Assembly (NCBI RefSeq): GCF_020905345.1
Contig: NZ_JAJJMO010000001.1
Span: 1,922,001 to 1,986,000 of the forward strand
DNA from: Flavobacterium pisciphilum
Lineage (GTDB): Bacteria > Bacteroidota > Bacteroidia > Flavobacteriales > Flavobacteriaceae
Direction: 5' to 3'
DNA length: 64,000 nucleotides
Shown here: piece by piece, positions 1 through 8,207 of the stretch
How the letters are laid out: each line of letters opens with the position of its first letter
Numbering within the stretch: the stretch's first letter is position 1
Made by a program: the position numbers and the translations under genes
Notes under the pieces: model-generated
What the model was told of the DNA's origin: nothing
Seen by the model: the letters and a program-made list of their open reading frames with translations, nothing else
The model's database searches: none

Positions 1-57
1 CTTGAGGTAAGTATTACCCGTTTGTGAGTAAAAAATATTCTTATGAAACGCTTATTC

Positions 58-133
58 TAGCCCAGATAGCAACGGCATCCTCTTGTGGTGGGGTTCACCA
101 CAAGAGATACAGTGCAGAGCTGGATTGTGCTCC
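58..133 (+). repeat. Flavobacterium-type structured intergenic element, copy 1
   Basis: A 76-base element whose left arm (58-81) matches the left arm of a second copy at 49732-49811 in 21 of 24 positions. It is followed by a perfect 11-base inverted repeat (80-90 with 96-106, loop GGGTT) and a conserved right arm beginning GATA at about 105. The hairpin arms differ completely from copy 2 but still pair, which suggests selection on RNA or DNA structure. It sits just beyond the end of the ABC1 kinase gene, which is on the other strand. No U-tract follows, so it is not an ordinary terminator. It may belong to a known Flavobacterium RNA motif such as Flavo-1, but I cannot verify that. Confidence 0.6.
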
Positions 134-1437
134 TAATATTTTTGATAATTATTTACTTGAATTTTTGCTTTTAAATCGAACATTAGATTATATAACCCGA
201 AGAAAGTACGGTTCATGTATATAAAATGTTTCGAGCCACGGTTGCCATTCATTTTTTTGAGATTGGTGTCTTTAGAAAAACGTTCTCCTAATTGGGCAAT
301 ATTATCAAAAAACTCTTCATCTGAAAAATCGAATGTATCGGATTGGAATGGTTTTGTGAATAATGATAATAAATCATGAAACATTCCTGTAAAATAGGTT
401 ATCTCTTCTTTAGTATCATCTGTTCGTAGAATTTCTAATTCGAATAGTTTCTCATTAAAAAGCTTTTCATCAGTTATCACTTCCTTATTGATTAACTCAA
501 AATAAGGGATATAAAAATCATTTGGAATTTGTTTCATGCATCCAAAATCTAAAGCTACCAACTGATTTTTATCGTTTACCAAGAAATTTCCAGGATGAGG
601 ATCTGCATGTACCTTACGCAAAACATGAATTTGATACATATAAAAATCCCAAAGTGCCTGACCAATTGTATCTGATTCTTCTTGGCTTCTACTCTTGGCA
701 GTATATTCTGAAAGATGAATTCCTGTCATCCAATCCATTGTGATGATTTTCTCTGAAGAAAACTCTGGATAGTAATTTGGGAACTCTAAATTTTCTATCT
801 TTTTACAAGCATTTACTACTTCCTGACTCTGTTCTAATTCTAATAAATAGTTAGTTTCTTCTATTAACTTATCCTCTACTTCCTTAAAATATTTATCTGA
901 ATCTTTTCCCTGTAGATTAAACATTCGTATCGCCATTGGTTTTACCAAAGCCAAATCTGATGAAATACTATTGGCAACTCCTGGATATTGAATTTTAACT
1001 GCTAACTGCTTGCCCTCTTTTACAGCTAAATGCACCTGACCAATACTTGCTGCATTTACTGAATTAGGGTTAAACTCATCAAAAATTTCATAAGGTGTTT
1101 TACCAAAATTAGTTTTAAATGTTTTTAAGACTAATGGTGCTGAAAGTGGCGGAACTGAAAATTGTGACAAGGAAAATTTTTCAACATAGGCTTGTGGCAA
1201 GAAATTCTTATCCATGCTTAACATCTGTGCTACTTTAAGCGCACTTCCTTTTAAGCTTTTAAGCCCATCATAAATATCTTCGGCATTATTTTCGTTTAAT
1301 TTATCACGAGTTACATCAGGGTTTACAATTTTTTCACCGTAATATTTCAAATAATTCACTCCAACTTTTGCTCCAGTTTGAACCAATTTGCTCGCCCTTT
1401 CTATTTTGGAAGTTGGGATATAGTCGATAGTTTTCAT
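133..1437 (-). CDS. ABC1/AarF/UbiB-family atypical protein kinase-like protein
   Basis: This is a 434-residue member of the ABC1 (UbiB/ADCK) family of atypical kinases, which in other bacteria support isoprenoid-quinone or lipid metabolism. Visible family signatures are AASIGQVH (residues 129-136, the Ala-rich loop replacing a glycine loop), the ATP-binding lysine in AVKIQ (146-150), the catalytic HADPHPGNF (277-285) and the metal-binding DFG (297-299). The N-terminal KxGQ motif is KVAQ (68-71), so the usual glycine is alanine. There are no obvious C-terminal membrane helices as in UbiB. Its start overlaps the stop of the upstream TetR-like gene by four bases (ATGA), so the two are translationally coupled. 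The substrate is unknown. Confidence 0.87.
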   Translation of the reverse strand: MKTIDYIPTSKIERASKLVQTGAKVGVNYLKYYGEKIVNPDVTRDKLNENNAEDIYDGLKSLKGSALKVAQMLSMDKNFLPQAYVEKFSLSQFSVPPLSAPLVLKTFKTNFGKTPYEIFDEFNPNSVNAASIGQVHLAVKEGKQLAVKIQYPGVANSISSDLALVKPMAIRMFNLQGKDSDKYFKEVEDKLIEETNYLLELEQSQEVVNACKKIENLEFPNYYPEFSSEKIITMDWMTGIHLSEYTAKSRSQEESDTIGQALWDFYMYQIHVLRKVHADPHPGNFLVNDKNQLVALDFGCMKQIPNDFYIPYFELINKEVITDEKLFNEKLFELEILRTDDTKEEITYFTGMFHDLLSLFTKPFQSDTFDFSDEEFFDNIAQLGERFSKDTNLKKMNGNRGSKHFIYMNRTFFGLYNLMFDLKAKIQVNNYQKY

Positions 1438-2096
1438 TGTTTACTATATATTTTTTCTTTAAAAATAAATTTACCAAAATCAAGCAAATGATTCATCGGT
1501 GCTACATTCATCAATTCAAAAGATACATTTACCGATTTTTCGATAAAAATATCTGTTTTTTCAAAAGCTGGAGATGCATCGTCTACCCAAAACTTAAGCG
1601 TAAGCAAAAGTTGCATCCATGCCGTTTCTTGAATTGCTTTTTCTTGAAAGTTTTGAAGCTTTTCTTGCTGAACTCGAAAATCATCCGTTATAATTAAACT
1701 AATATATTTTTTAAAACTATCACGAAGTGTAGTTAGTTTTACCAAGTTTTTTATTGGGTTTGAATTATTTTTTAAAGCTTGAACAGCATAGCTACGGTTT
1801 GCTGTTAATAATTCAAAAAAAGTAAAGTAAAAACTGAGCATCTTATTTTTCATATCATACTCTTGATACTCTGGATTTTTATCTAATAATTCAAGTGTGT
1901 TTTCAAAAAACAGATTAAAAATTTCTTTCTCTAGTCCTTCGAATGTCCCAAAAAAAGTATAAAATTCAGTTTCTTCAAAATCATTTGCTTTTGCAAAATG
2001 AAAAACAGTTTTAGGATTTTGTCCATGTTCCAGAACGTAATTCATATACAGAGAAACAATTTTATCTTTTGTCAATATTTCTTTTTTAGCTCCCAT
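1434..2096 (-). CDS. TetR-like transcriptional regulator
   Basis: A 220-residue all-helical protein. The N-terminal part (about residues 8-55, with 'HFAKANDFEETEFYTFFGTF') has the layout of a TetR helix-turn-helix, in which an aromatic-rich recognition helix precedes a YxxF-type turn. The rest resembles a TetR C-terminal ligand-binding domain. The DNA-binding helix is weak compared with classical TetR proteins, so it may be a degenerate or non-DNA-binding relative. It lies directly upstream of and overlaps the ABC1-kinase gene, and this pairing suggests they act in one process. A TACCTTTA box at 2127-2120 on the minus strand is a near match to a -7 element for this operon. Confidence 0.65.
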   Translation of the reverse strand: MGAKKEILTKDKIVSLYMNYVLEHGQNPKTVFHFAKANDFEETEFYTFFGTFEGLEKEIFNLFFENTLELLDKNPEYQEYDMKNKMLSFYFTFFELLTANRSYAVQALKNNSNPIKNLVKLTTLRDSFKKYISLIITDDFRVQQEKLQNFQEKAIQETAWMQLLLTLKFWVDDASPAFEKTDIFIEKSVNVSFELMNVAPMNHLLDFGKFIFKEKIYSKQ

Positions 2097-2194
2097 ACCT
2101 CTTACTTTTTTATTTGCGTATAAAGGTAAGCAACGTTTAACTATATTTACGTAATGCTAATGAAAACAAGGTGTTAAATATATTATAAACTATT

Positions 2195-3106
2195 ATGTCC
2201 AAAAACATTTTATTAACTGGTGGCTCTGGTTTTATAGGAAAGAAACTTTCAAATTTATTAATTAGTCAAGGCTATTCAGTCTCAATATTAACTCGCACTG
2301 AAAGAAAGGCTAGTGAAAATATTACTTATTATAAATGGAATATAGAAAATAATTATATAGATGAAGTTTCTGTTTTAAAAGCAGATTACATTATTCATCT
2401 CGCAGGCGAAGGTATTGCCGAAAAAAAATGGTCTAATAAGCGTAAGAAAGAAATTATTGATAGTAGAGACAAACCTATTAATCTCATTTATTCCGTTTTA
2501 AAAAAGAACAATAAATCCTTAGATGCTTTTATATCTGCATCTGCCGTTGGAATTTACGGTGCCTTTACAAGTGAAAACATCTGTACTGAAGAATCACCTG
2601 CAGCAAATGATTTTCTTGGAGAAACTTGTCAGAAATGGGAAACTGCTACTGAATGTATTAAATTACTAGGAATTCGTACTGTTATAATACGAACTGGTTT
2701 GGTTTTAGGTAAAGGTGATGGTTTCTTAAAAAAATTAGTTCCTCTTTTCAAATATCGCTTAGGATCAATTATAGGAACTGGAAAGCAATACATGCCTTGG
2801 ATTCATATCGATGACTTATGCAACATCTACCTACTTGCTATTACAAATACCAATATGAATGGTCCATACAATGCTGCCGTTGCTGATGATACAAATAATG
2901 CTATTTTTTCTAAAGCTTTAGCAAATATATACGGGTATTCTATATGGTTACCTAAAGTTCCTTCTTTTGTAATTAAATTAGTGATGGGCGAAATGAGCAA
3001 AATTGTATTAACTGGTCAACGGGTTTCTGCTCAAAAAATAAAAAATGCAGGTTTTAAATTTAAATATTCAAATTTAAAACCTGCACTTATAAGTTGTTTG
3101 AAATAA
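2195..3106 (+). CDS. TIGR01777-type SDR epimerase (YfcH/SulA-like)
   Basis: A 303-residue extended short-chain dehydrogenase/epimerase of the TIGR01777 family. It has the N-terminal Rossmann motif TGGSGFIG (residues 8-15), the family motif HLAGEGIAEKKWS (about 69-81), SASAVGIYG (about 114-122) and a characteristic C-terminal segment with LTGQRVSAQKI near residue 275. Full family length. The physiological substrate of this family is not known; homologues are often called NAD-dependent epimerases. It is transcribed alone and converges on the YceI gene, with only three bases between the two ends. A TATATTTA sequence at 2142-2149 is a near -7 match upstream. Confidence 0.88.
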   Translation: MSKNILLTGGSGFIGKKLSNLLISQGYSVSILTRTERKASENITYYKWNIENNYIDEVSVLKADYIIHLAGEGIAEKKWSNKRKKEIIDSRDKPINLIYSVLKKNNKSLDAFISASAVGIYGAFTSENICTEESPAANDFLGETCQKWETATECIKLLGIRTVIIRTGLVLGKGDGFLKKLVPLFKYRLGSIIGTGKQYMPWIHIDDLCNIYLLAITNTNMNGPYNAAVADDTNNAIFSKALANIYGYSIWLPKVPSFVIKLVMGEMSKIVLTGQRVSAQKIKNAGFKFKYSNLKPALISCLK

Positions 3107-3109
3107 CAA

Positions 3110-3649
3110 TTATTTCATCACTCCCTCCAAACTTGTATTTACTCTTTTGGATATTTTGCTTTCTATCATTGATGGTATCTTAATATTAAAATCATCTGTA
3201 TTAAGCGGAAAATCTGAAATAATTTCTATACCTCCGGCTACTTTTTTAAGTAGTGCACTTACTTCAATTTCTTTTGTCTTCCCATGAATCTGAAGTTTCC
3301 CTTTAATAGTATATGCCTTAGGTATCTCATTAATATCTTTCATGTCGAATTTTCCAATTTTGCCTTTAAATATTGCTTTCGGATATCGATCACTTTCGAT
3401 ATAATTTTCATTAAAATGGGTTTCCATTAAATCCATTTTAAATCGAAAATCCCTCATTACAGCCACGCAAACAAAACTACTTGTTCCTGGCTCCATAACC
3501 ATAATTACCGCTTTATTGACTGCATTTACCTCTTCAAAAAAAGGTACAGAAGCTTCAAAATTAATAACACCTATTGAAGTTCTCATTTTATCTTGTGCTA
3601 CAATAAAATTAACGGTAAGTAATAAAAATAAAAAAGTACTTTTTTTCAT
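3110..3649 (-). CDS. YceI-like lipid-binding secreted protein
   Basis: A secreted YceI-domain protein of about 180 residues. I prefer the start at 3649 because it gives a typical signal peptide beginning MKKSTFLFLLL and ending near VAQ; an in-frame ATG at 3661 would add four residues. The mature part shows YceI-type strands such as IGVINFEAS at the start and 'NENYIESDRYPKAIFKGKI' in the middle, and ends with a weakly conserved C-terminus. YceI proteins form a lipocalin-like barrel that binds isoprenoid or amphiphilic ligands in the periplasm. The ligand here is unknown. A (CT)8 tract lies upstream at 3788-3803. Confidence 0.85.
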   Translation of the reverse strand: MKKSTFLFLLLTVNFIVAQDKMRTSIGVINFEASVPFFEEVNAVNKAVIMVMEPGTSSFVCVAVMRDFRFKMDLMETHFNENYIESDRYPKAIFKGKIGKFDMKDINEIPKAYTIKGKLQIHGKTKEIEVSALLKKVAGGIEIISDFPLNTDDFNIKIPSMIESKISKRVNTSLEGVMK

Positions 3650-3787
3650 GACCTTCAGCAATTAAAATTAAACTCATTGCATGATATTTTTTGAAAAAAG
3701 TCTATCGAAAAAGGCAAACAAACAACAGACAGAAATCAAAAATAGAGCTATCCTTAAAAGAGATTAAACTACTAACAATGTTAAATA

Positions 3788-3803
3788 CTCTCTCTCTCTC
3801 TCT
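3788..3803. repeat. (CT)8 dinucleotide simple repeat
   Basis: Eight uninterrupted CT units (GA on the minus strand) lie in the space between the thioesterase and YceI genes, both on the minus strand and about 140 bases upstream of the YceI start. No other simple repeat of this length occurs in the intergenic DNA of the window. Confidence 0.9.
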
Positions 3804-3868
3804 TAAAGTTACGAATTTTAATCTACTTTGGTTCTTAAAACAACGCTAAAAGTTATCTTAAAGCTTCC

Positions 3869-4423
3869 TTAATTTAATTCTAATAAAACATTGTATTTAT
3901 TTAAAGTTGCCAATGTTTCGATAGAGCTATAATTAGATTCTACTGCATGATTTTCTATTTCTTTTTTTACCTCAATTTGCTTCAAACATTTACAAAAACG
4001 TCTTACTTCTTCTAGGCTAGACAAAATAAGTCCCGGAACAGGAACACTTTTCCCTTCTTTATCTTTTGCGACCATAGTAAAGTAAGAAGAATTACAATGT
4101 TTTACAGCACCTGTTTGAATATTTTCGGCCTCAACTCGAATCCCTACAATCATTGAGCTTTTACCAACATAATTAACCGAAGCTTTCATAGTAACCAATT
4201 CCCCTACTTCAATAGGTTTTAAAAAATTAACTGTATCTACTGAAGCAGTTACACAATAATGACCTGAGAATTTAGATGCACTAGCAAAAGCAATCTGATC
4301 TAACAATGATAATATATAACCTCCGTGTATCTTACCACTAAAATTAGCATGCGATGGAAGCATTAATTCTGAGATGCTTATTCTAGAACTAGCAACTGTT
4401 TTAAAGTTTGTATCTGAACTCAT
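3869..4423 (-). CDS. Acyl-CoA thioesterase (hotdog fold, YciA/BACH type)
   Basis: A 184-residue single-hotdog thioesterase predicted to hydrolyse acyl-CoA to free acid and CoA. The diagnostic N-terminal block ELMLPSHANFSGKIHGGYIL (residues 19-38) contains the HANFxGKxHGG-type catalytic region of the 4HBT family. It is followed by the long helix LLDQIAFASASKFSG and by strands with VTASVDTVNFLKPI and GELVTMKASVNYVGKSSM. The roughly 40 residues at the C-terminus are charged and poorly conserved. A 280-base spacer separates it from rmuC upstream. Confidence 0.88.
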   Translation of the reverse strand: MSSDTNFKTVASSRISISELMLPSHANFSGKIHGGYILSLLDQIAFASASKFSGHYCVTASVDTVNFLKPIEVGELVTMKASVNYVGKSSMIVGIRVEAENIQTGAVKHCNSSYFTMVAKDKEGKSVPVPGLILSSLEEVRRFCKCLKQIEVKKEIENHAVESNYSSIETLATLNKYNVLLELN

Positions 4424-4703
4424 TTTTATATTTATTTTACACCTAATGGTGAATCATTTTTTATTACTTGTATTATGAAATCACTTGTTTTTTTCCTCCA
4501 AGGGACTATTTTGTATCTTATCTATCCAATCTTACAAACTGATTTAAAGCCTTTAAAAACTTCTATAAATCTCTATCTATACGTTTGTACTCCTGAAATA
4601 CTTTACCTGAATTAGACCGAATAAATCCCTTTATTAAAGTAAGAGTCATAAGTATGAAGACTATACAAAGGAATCATTACCATTCTGCTATTCGTTTAAC
4701 AAT

Positions 4704-6062
4704 TTAGTTTTCATTATTATTTGCTCTTGTCAATATACTTTCTGGAAGTGATTTCTTAGCCTTTGCTCCCATTTTCTTTAATTTCTCAACACTTGTAATT
4801 AAATTTCCTCTGCCTTCTACTAGCTTGCTCATAGCACTTTCATACTCCGTTTTTGAGTCATTTATCTTATTTCCAATTTTAATTAAATCGCCTATAAATC
4901 CCTCAAACTTATCATATAATGCCCCTGCTTGACGAGCAATTTCAAAAGCATTTTCTTGTTGTTTCTGATTTGTCCACATACTGTCAATAGTTCGCAGAGT
5001 TGCTAATAATGTAGTTGGTGTAACAATTACAATGTTTTTTTCGAAAGCTCTATTATATAAGGTAGCTTCTTCATTTAATGCTATTGCAAAAGCGGGTTCT
5101 ATCGGTATAAAAAGCAAAACAAAATCTGGGCTTTCTATTTGATATAAATCATGATAATTTTTATTCCCAAGTTGCTCAACATGACGTTTTATAGATTGTA
5201 CATGCTCCTTTAAGTAATCGGCTTTTAGGTTATCATCTTCTTCGTTGATCCATTTTTCATACGCCGTTAATGATACTTTTGAATCTACAATCATTTTTTT
5301 GCCATCGGGCAAATGAATCACCACATCAGGTAGAACACGAAGACCAACCTCATTAGTAAAACTTTGCTGTACTTCGTATTCCCTTCCTTTTTCTAATCCT
5401 GATTTTTCAAGAACTCGTTCTAAAACCAATTCTCCCCAATTCCCTTGCATTTTACTATCTCCTTTCAAGGCTTTTGTCAAGTTCAGTGTTTCTTTACTCA
5501 TTTGAGCGTTCATTTCACTTAACCCAATTATTTGTTGACGTAAGGCAGCATGGTAATCAATACTTTCTTTATGTGTATCCTCTACTTTTTTTTCAAAACC
5601 CAAAATTTTATCTTGTAAGGGCAACAAGATATTTTTCATGTTTTCATTATTCTGTGCAGTAAATTTTGTCGATTTTTCTTCAAGTATTTTATTCGCAAGA
5701 TTTTCAAATTCTCTGGTGAATTTTTCCTGAAGTTGTTCTACTTCATTTTTTTGTTCTTTATGACGTTCCCACAAATTCTCAAAATCAACTTCTTTTTTTG
5801 ATAACTGAATTGCAAGACTATCTTTTTCGGTTCGGATAATTTCTTTATCCGAATTTGTTACTTGAAATTGTTTTTCAAAGTTATTTTTTTCTGATTGAAA
5901 ATGTTCTTTTTGCTGTTGAAACTGATTTGTCAAAGCAATTAACTTTTCGTTCAAGCTTACCTTTTCTGATTGAAATCGTGCAGAAAAAATAAGCTTACCT
6001 ATAAAAGCTCCAATAATTAAAGCAATAATAAAAACGAATAAGAAAGGAAACAGATTTGACAT
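4704..6062 (-). CDS. rmuC: DNA recombination protein RmuC
   Basis: RmuC limits recombination at short inverted repeats; the conserved core resembles a restriction-like nuclease. The protein has one N-terminal membrane helix (about residues 3-23), a long coiled coil to about residue 190, and then the RmuC domain with MQGNWGELVLERVLEKSGLE, LPDVVIHLPDGKKMIVDSKV (Asp and the DSK lysine of the nuclease fold) and 'LFIPIEPAFAIAL'. I chose the ATG at 6062 because it puts the hydrophobic helix directly at the N-terminus; an in-frame ATG at 6092 would add ten residues. Confidence 0.9.
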   Translation of the reverse strand: MSNLFPFLFVFIIALIIGAFIGKLIFSARFQSEKVSLNEKLIALTNQFQQQKEHFQSEKNNFEKQFQVTNSDKEIIRTEKDSLAIQLSKKEVDFENLWERHKEQKNEVEQLQEKFTREFENLANKILEEKSTKFTAQNNENMKNILLPLQDKILGFEKKVEDTHKESIDYHAALRQQIIGLSEMNAQMSKETLNLTKALKGDSKMQGNWGELVLERVLEKSGLEKGREYEVQQSFTNEVGLRVLPDVVIHLPDGKKMIVDSKVSLTAYEKWINEEDDNLKADYLKEHVQSIKRHVEQLGNKNYHDLYQIESPDFVLLFIPIEPAFAIALNEEATLYNRAFEKNIVIVTPTTLLATLRTIDSMWTNQKQQENAFEIARQAGALYDKFEGFIGDLIKIGNKINDSKTEYESAMSKLVEGRGNLITSVEKLKKMGAKAKKSLPESILTRANNNEN

Positions 6063-6218
6063 AAAGGGACTTTTAAAAGAGTAAAAGTACACAATAATAT
6101 GTACTCCTAAAGAAGAGATTGTTTTTTTGAGTTTTAAAAATTTCCCTTTTCAATGAGCAGCCTCCAAACACAAAAAATAATTTTTTTTGAAAAAAAAATA
6201 ATTTTAGACGCAACCTTT

Positions 6219-6250
6219 TTGACATTAGATCATCTATCTAGGTATAATCT
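6219..6250 (+). promoter_or_regulatory. Promoter: TTGACA-N18-TATAAT
   Basis: TTGACA at 6219-6224 and TATAAT at 6243-6248, separated by 18 bases, resemble the classical sigma-70 consensus more than the TAnnTTTG type common elsewhere in this window. It ends about 19 bases before the ATG at 6267, which supports that start for the lipoprotein gene. Confidence 0.55.
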
Positions 6251-6266
6251 TTTAAAAAATGAAAAA

Positions 6267-7151
6267 ATGAAAAAAATTATTTTAGGTCTATTTGTTGCTT
6301 TTGGTATCAGCTCTTGTTCTTTGAACTCTGATAATGATTATCAAAGCTGCGGTGATTATAGTAATGTTGCTTTTTCTGGTTTTCCTTTAGAATGCAACTA
6401 TACTATAAAAGACATGCCTGCTAAACCTACTGCGATAGCAATAAAAACACAAGAAAAAATGGATTCTTTTTTTGTCAAAAACACGAATCCTTGTACTACA
6501 CCAACTCCTGTAAATCCCAACATTGATTTTACCAAAAATTACTTAGTAGGTATTCTTGCTGGACCAAAACCTACAGGTGGATATGAAATAAAAATTAGCT
6601 CTATTGTAGAAAACTCTTGTGAAGTAATAGTTCAATATTATGAAAAAGAGCCTTTACCTAATGAGTCTGTTACTCCTGCCGTAACAAACCCTTATGATTT
6701 TGTTTTAATACCTAAAACAGACAAACCTATTTATTTAAATAAGGTAAGTCAAAATAAAAACTTTGTTGTTCTAGGAAGCTACAGTAGCAAATGTACTGGT
6801 CCTGATTGCCAATTATTTTTTAACATCAATAATCTAAACATACGTCAATATTTTAATGTAGTAGTTGGTCAATATGATTTTAGCAAATACAACTATAAAA
6901 CATTGACCAAAAAAGGAGATTATTCTGACTTTATAAAGCTAGTTCCTACAGAAATTTTAAACCTAAATGTTGAAAATAAAACCTACGGGAACCCAGATTC
7001 TGGTGATCAAGGAGGAATTTATTTTGAATTAAGCCAAGGCACAAAAGTCACTAAAGTACTGATAGACAACAACAACACACCTGACCAAAGCCCAGAAATC
7101 ATCACGTTTAAAAAAGCAATTAAAGATAAAATTGCAGTATTAAGAAACTAA
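6267..7151 (+). CDS. Lipoprotein with PrcB-like C-terminal domain
   Basis: A surface or periplasmic lipoprotein of about 294 residues. The reading frame is open from 6153, but the start at 6267 gives a signal peptide MKKIILGLFVAFGISSC with a lipobox cysteine, and a promoter sits at 6219-6250, so the longer form is unlikely. The first half contains 'LVGILAGPKPTGGYEIKISS' and a following VQYYEKEPLPN/PYDFVLIP segment, the pattern of the PrcB_C domain first seen in a Treponema protease-complex protein. The last third, from about NINNLNIRQYF, is not recognised. No protease gene lies beside it. Function unknown. Confidence 0.75.
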   Translation: MKKIILGLFVAFGISSCSLNSDNDYQSCGDYSNVAFSGFPLECNYTIKDMPAKPTAIAIKTQEKMDSFFVKNTNPCTTPTPVNPNIDFTKNYLVGILAGPKPTGGYEIKISSIVENSCEVIVQYYEKEPLPNESVTPAVTNPYDFVLIPKTDKPIYLNKVSQNKNFVVLGSYSSKCTGPDCQLFFNINNLNIRQYFNVVVGQYDFSKYNYKTLTKKGDYSDFIKLVPTEILNLNVENKTYGNPDSGDQGGIYFELSQGTKVTKVLIDNNNTPDQSPEIITFKKAIKDKIAVLRN

Positions 7152-7161
7152 ACTAACTTTG
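7132..7161 (+). promoter_or_regulatory. Bacteroidota promoter TTG-N19-TAACTTTG
   Basis: TTG at 7132-7134 and TAACTTTG at 7154-7161 with a 19-base spacer match the Bacteroidota housekeeping consensus exactly. The start point would be near 7168, about 30 bases before the ATG at 7201. Confidence 0.75.
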
Positions 7162-7200
7162 CGTGTTAAACAATTAACATAATTTTATTAATTTCTTAAA

Positions 7201-7602
7201 ATGAAAAAAACAATTTTAGCTCTTCTAATTATCATTTCGGTCTCAACTTATTCAGCAAATGTAGTTTTAAAGTACAATAAAGCAACTAAGCTTTACGGAA
7301 GCTGGACTTGGCAAAAATCTACAGGCGGTCAAAACGGTAATTACACCTCAACTCCTAAAAGTATTGGGAGCACTAAAAAACTTGTTTTTACAACTGAGGG
7401 TAAAGTAATTACATATAAAAATAATGTAGAAATAAGAAATAGTAAATATCAGATTACTAAAGGCATCAGCGTATTAGATAATCAAGAGCGTGATTTAATT
7501 ACTTTTGAAGGAATAACTTATATTATCGAAAAATTAGATTCTAGTAGTCTAGTTATTGTAAACAATTCAGTTGAAGGATACACTTCTACTTATAAAAAGT
7601 AG
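7201..7602 (+). CDS. Small secreted lipocalin-like protein
   Basis: A 133-residue protein with a signal peptide (about residues 1-19, MKKTILALLIIISVSTYSA). The mature part 'KLYGSWTWQKSTGG...LVFTTEGKVITYKNN' resembles the lipocalin-like family common in Flavobacterium: a G-x-W opening strand, then alternating strands ending with a serine/valine-rich sheet. It has its own consensus promoter at 7132-7161. No catalytic residues are visible and its role is unknown. Confidence 0.72.
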   Translation: MKKTILALLIIISVSTYSANVVLKYNKATKLYGSWTWQKSTGGQNGNYTSTPKSIGSTKKLVFTTEGKVITYKNNVEIRNSKYQITKGISVLDNQERDLITFEGITYIIEKLDSSSLVIVNNSVEGYTSTYKK

Positions 7603-7655
7603 AATATTAAATATACAAATACCTATTGCAATCTAATTTACTTTAAAATTATTTT

Positions 7656-8207
7656 TTGGAAGACAATTTAGACTTACTTATAAAAAAGTGCATTGACAAT
7701 GACAGAGGAGGGCAATTGAGAATTTATCAATTGTTCTCTCCTGTATTGTATGGAATTTGTCTAAAATACATGAAGAATGAAGATGATGCAAAAGATGTCT
7801 TTCAAGAAGCTTTTATAATCGTTTTTCAAAAGATTAAGCAATATAAATTCGAAGGGAGTTTTGAGGGATGGATGAAACGAATTTTCATCAATAAACTTAT
7901 AGAAACTCTAAAAAAGAAAAAAAGAGATTACCATTTTTTGGATGTTTTTGACTCAGAAACAGAAATTATCGAGGAAGAAGAACTAGAAACTATTCCGATA
8001 ACGCAAGAGAAACTAATCGAATATATTCAGGATTTACCCGACCAATACAGAATGGTTTTTAATCTATTTGTTTTCGAAAAAATGAAACACAAAGAGATTG
8101 CCGAAATGCTCCAAATTACCGAAGGGACTTCTAAATCAAACTTAAATAGGGCGAAAAAAATATTACAAACAAAAATTTTGGCCGTATTAAATTTTAAAAC
8201 AGCATGA
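7656..8207 (+). CDS. ECF RNA polymerase sigma factor
   Basis: A 183-residue group-4 sigma-70 factor. Region 2 is visible at about residues 12-80, with 'YMKNEDDAKDVFQEAFIIVF' typical of region 2.1-2.2 and 'FEGSFEGWMKRIFINKLI' of region 2.4. Region 4 with its helix-turn-helix follows (KHKEIAEMLQITEGTSKSNL, about residues 147-166). The start codon is TTG; no in-frame ATG lies close to the N-terminal helix. It overlaps the next gene by four bases (ATGA), so the sigma factor and its probable anti-sigma partner are co-translated. Confidence 0.88.
   Translation: MEDNLDLLIKKCIDNDRGGQLRIYQLFSPVLYGICLKYMKNEDDAKDVFQEAFIIVFQKIKQYKFEGSFEGWMKRIFINKLIETLKKKKRDYHFLDVFDSETEIIEEEELETIPITQEKLIEYIQDLPDQYRMVFNLFVFEKMKHKEIAEMLQITEGTSKSNLNRAKKILQTKILAVLNFKTA

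Noticed and set aside
24-224. 66-codon open frame on the plus strand
   Set aside because: It runs across the structured repeat element and the 3' end of the ABC1 kinase gene, has no recognisable protein features, and is better explained by chance.
4475-4615. 46-codon plus-strand frame in the gap between thioesterase and rmuC
   Set aside because: It has a hydrophobic start, but no promoter or conservation evidence can be seen, and the composition is close to random AT-rich DNA.
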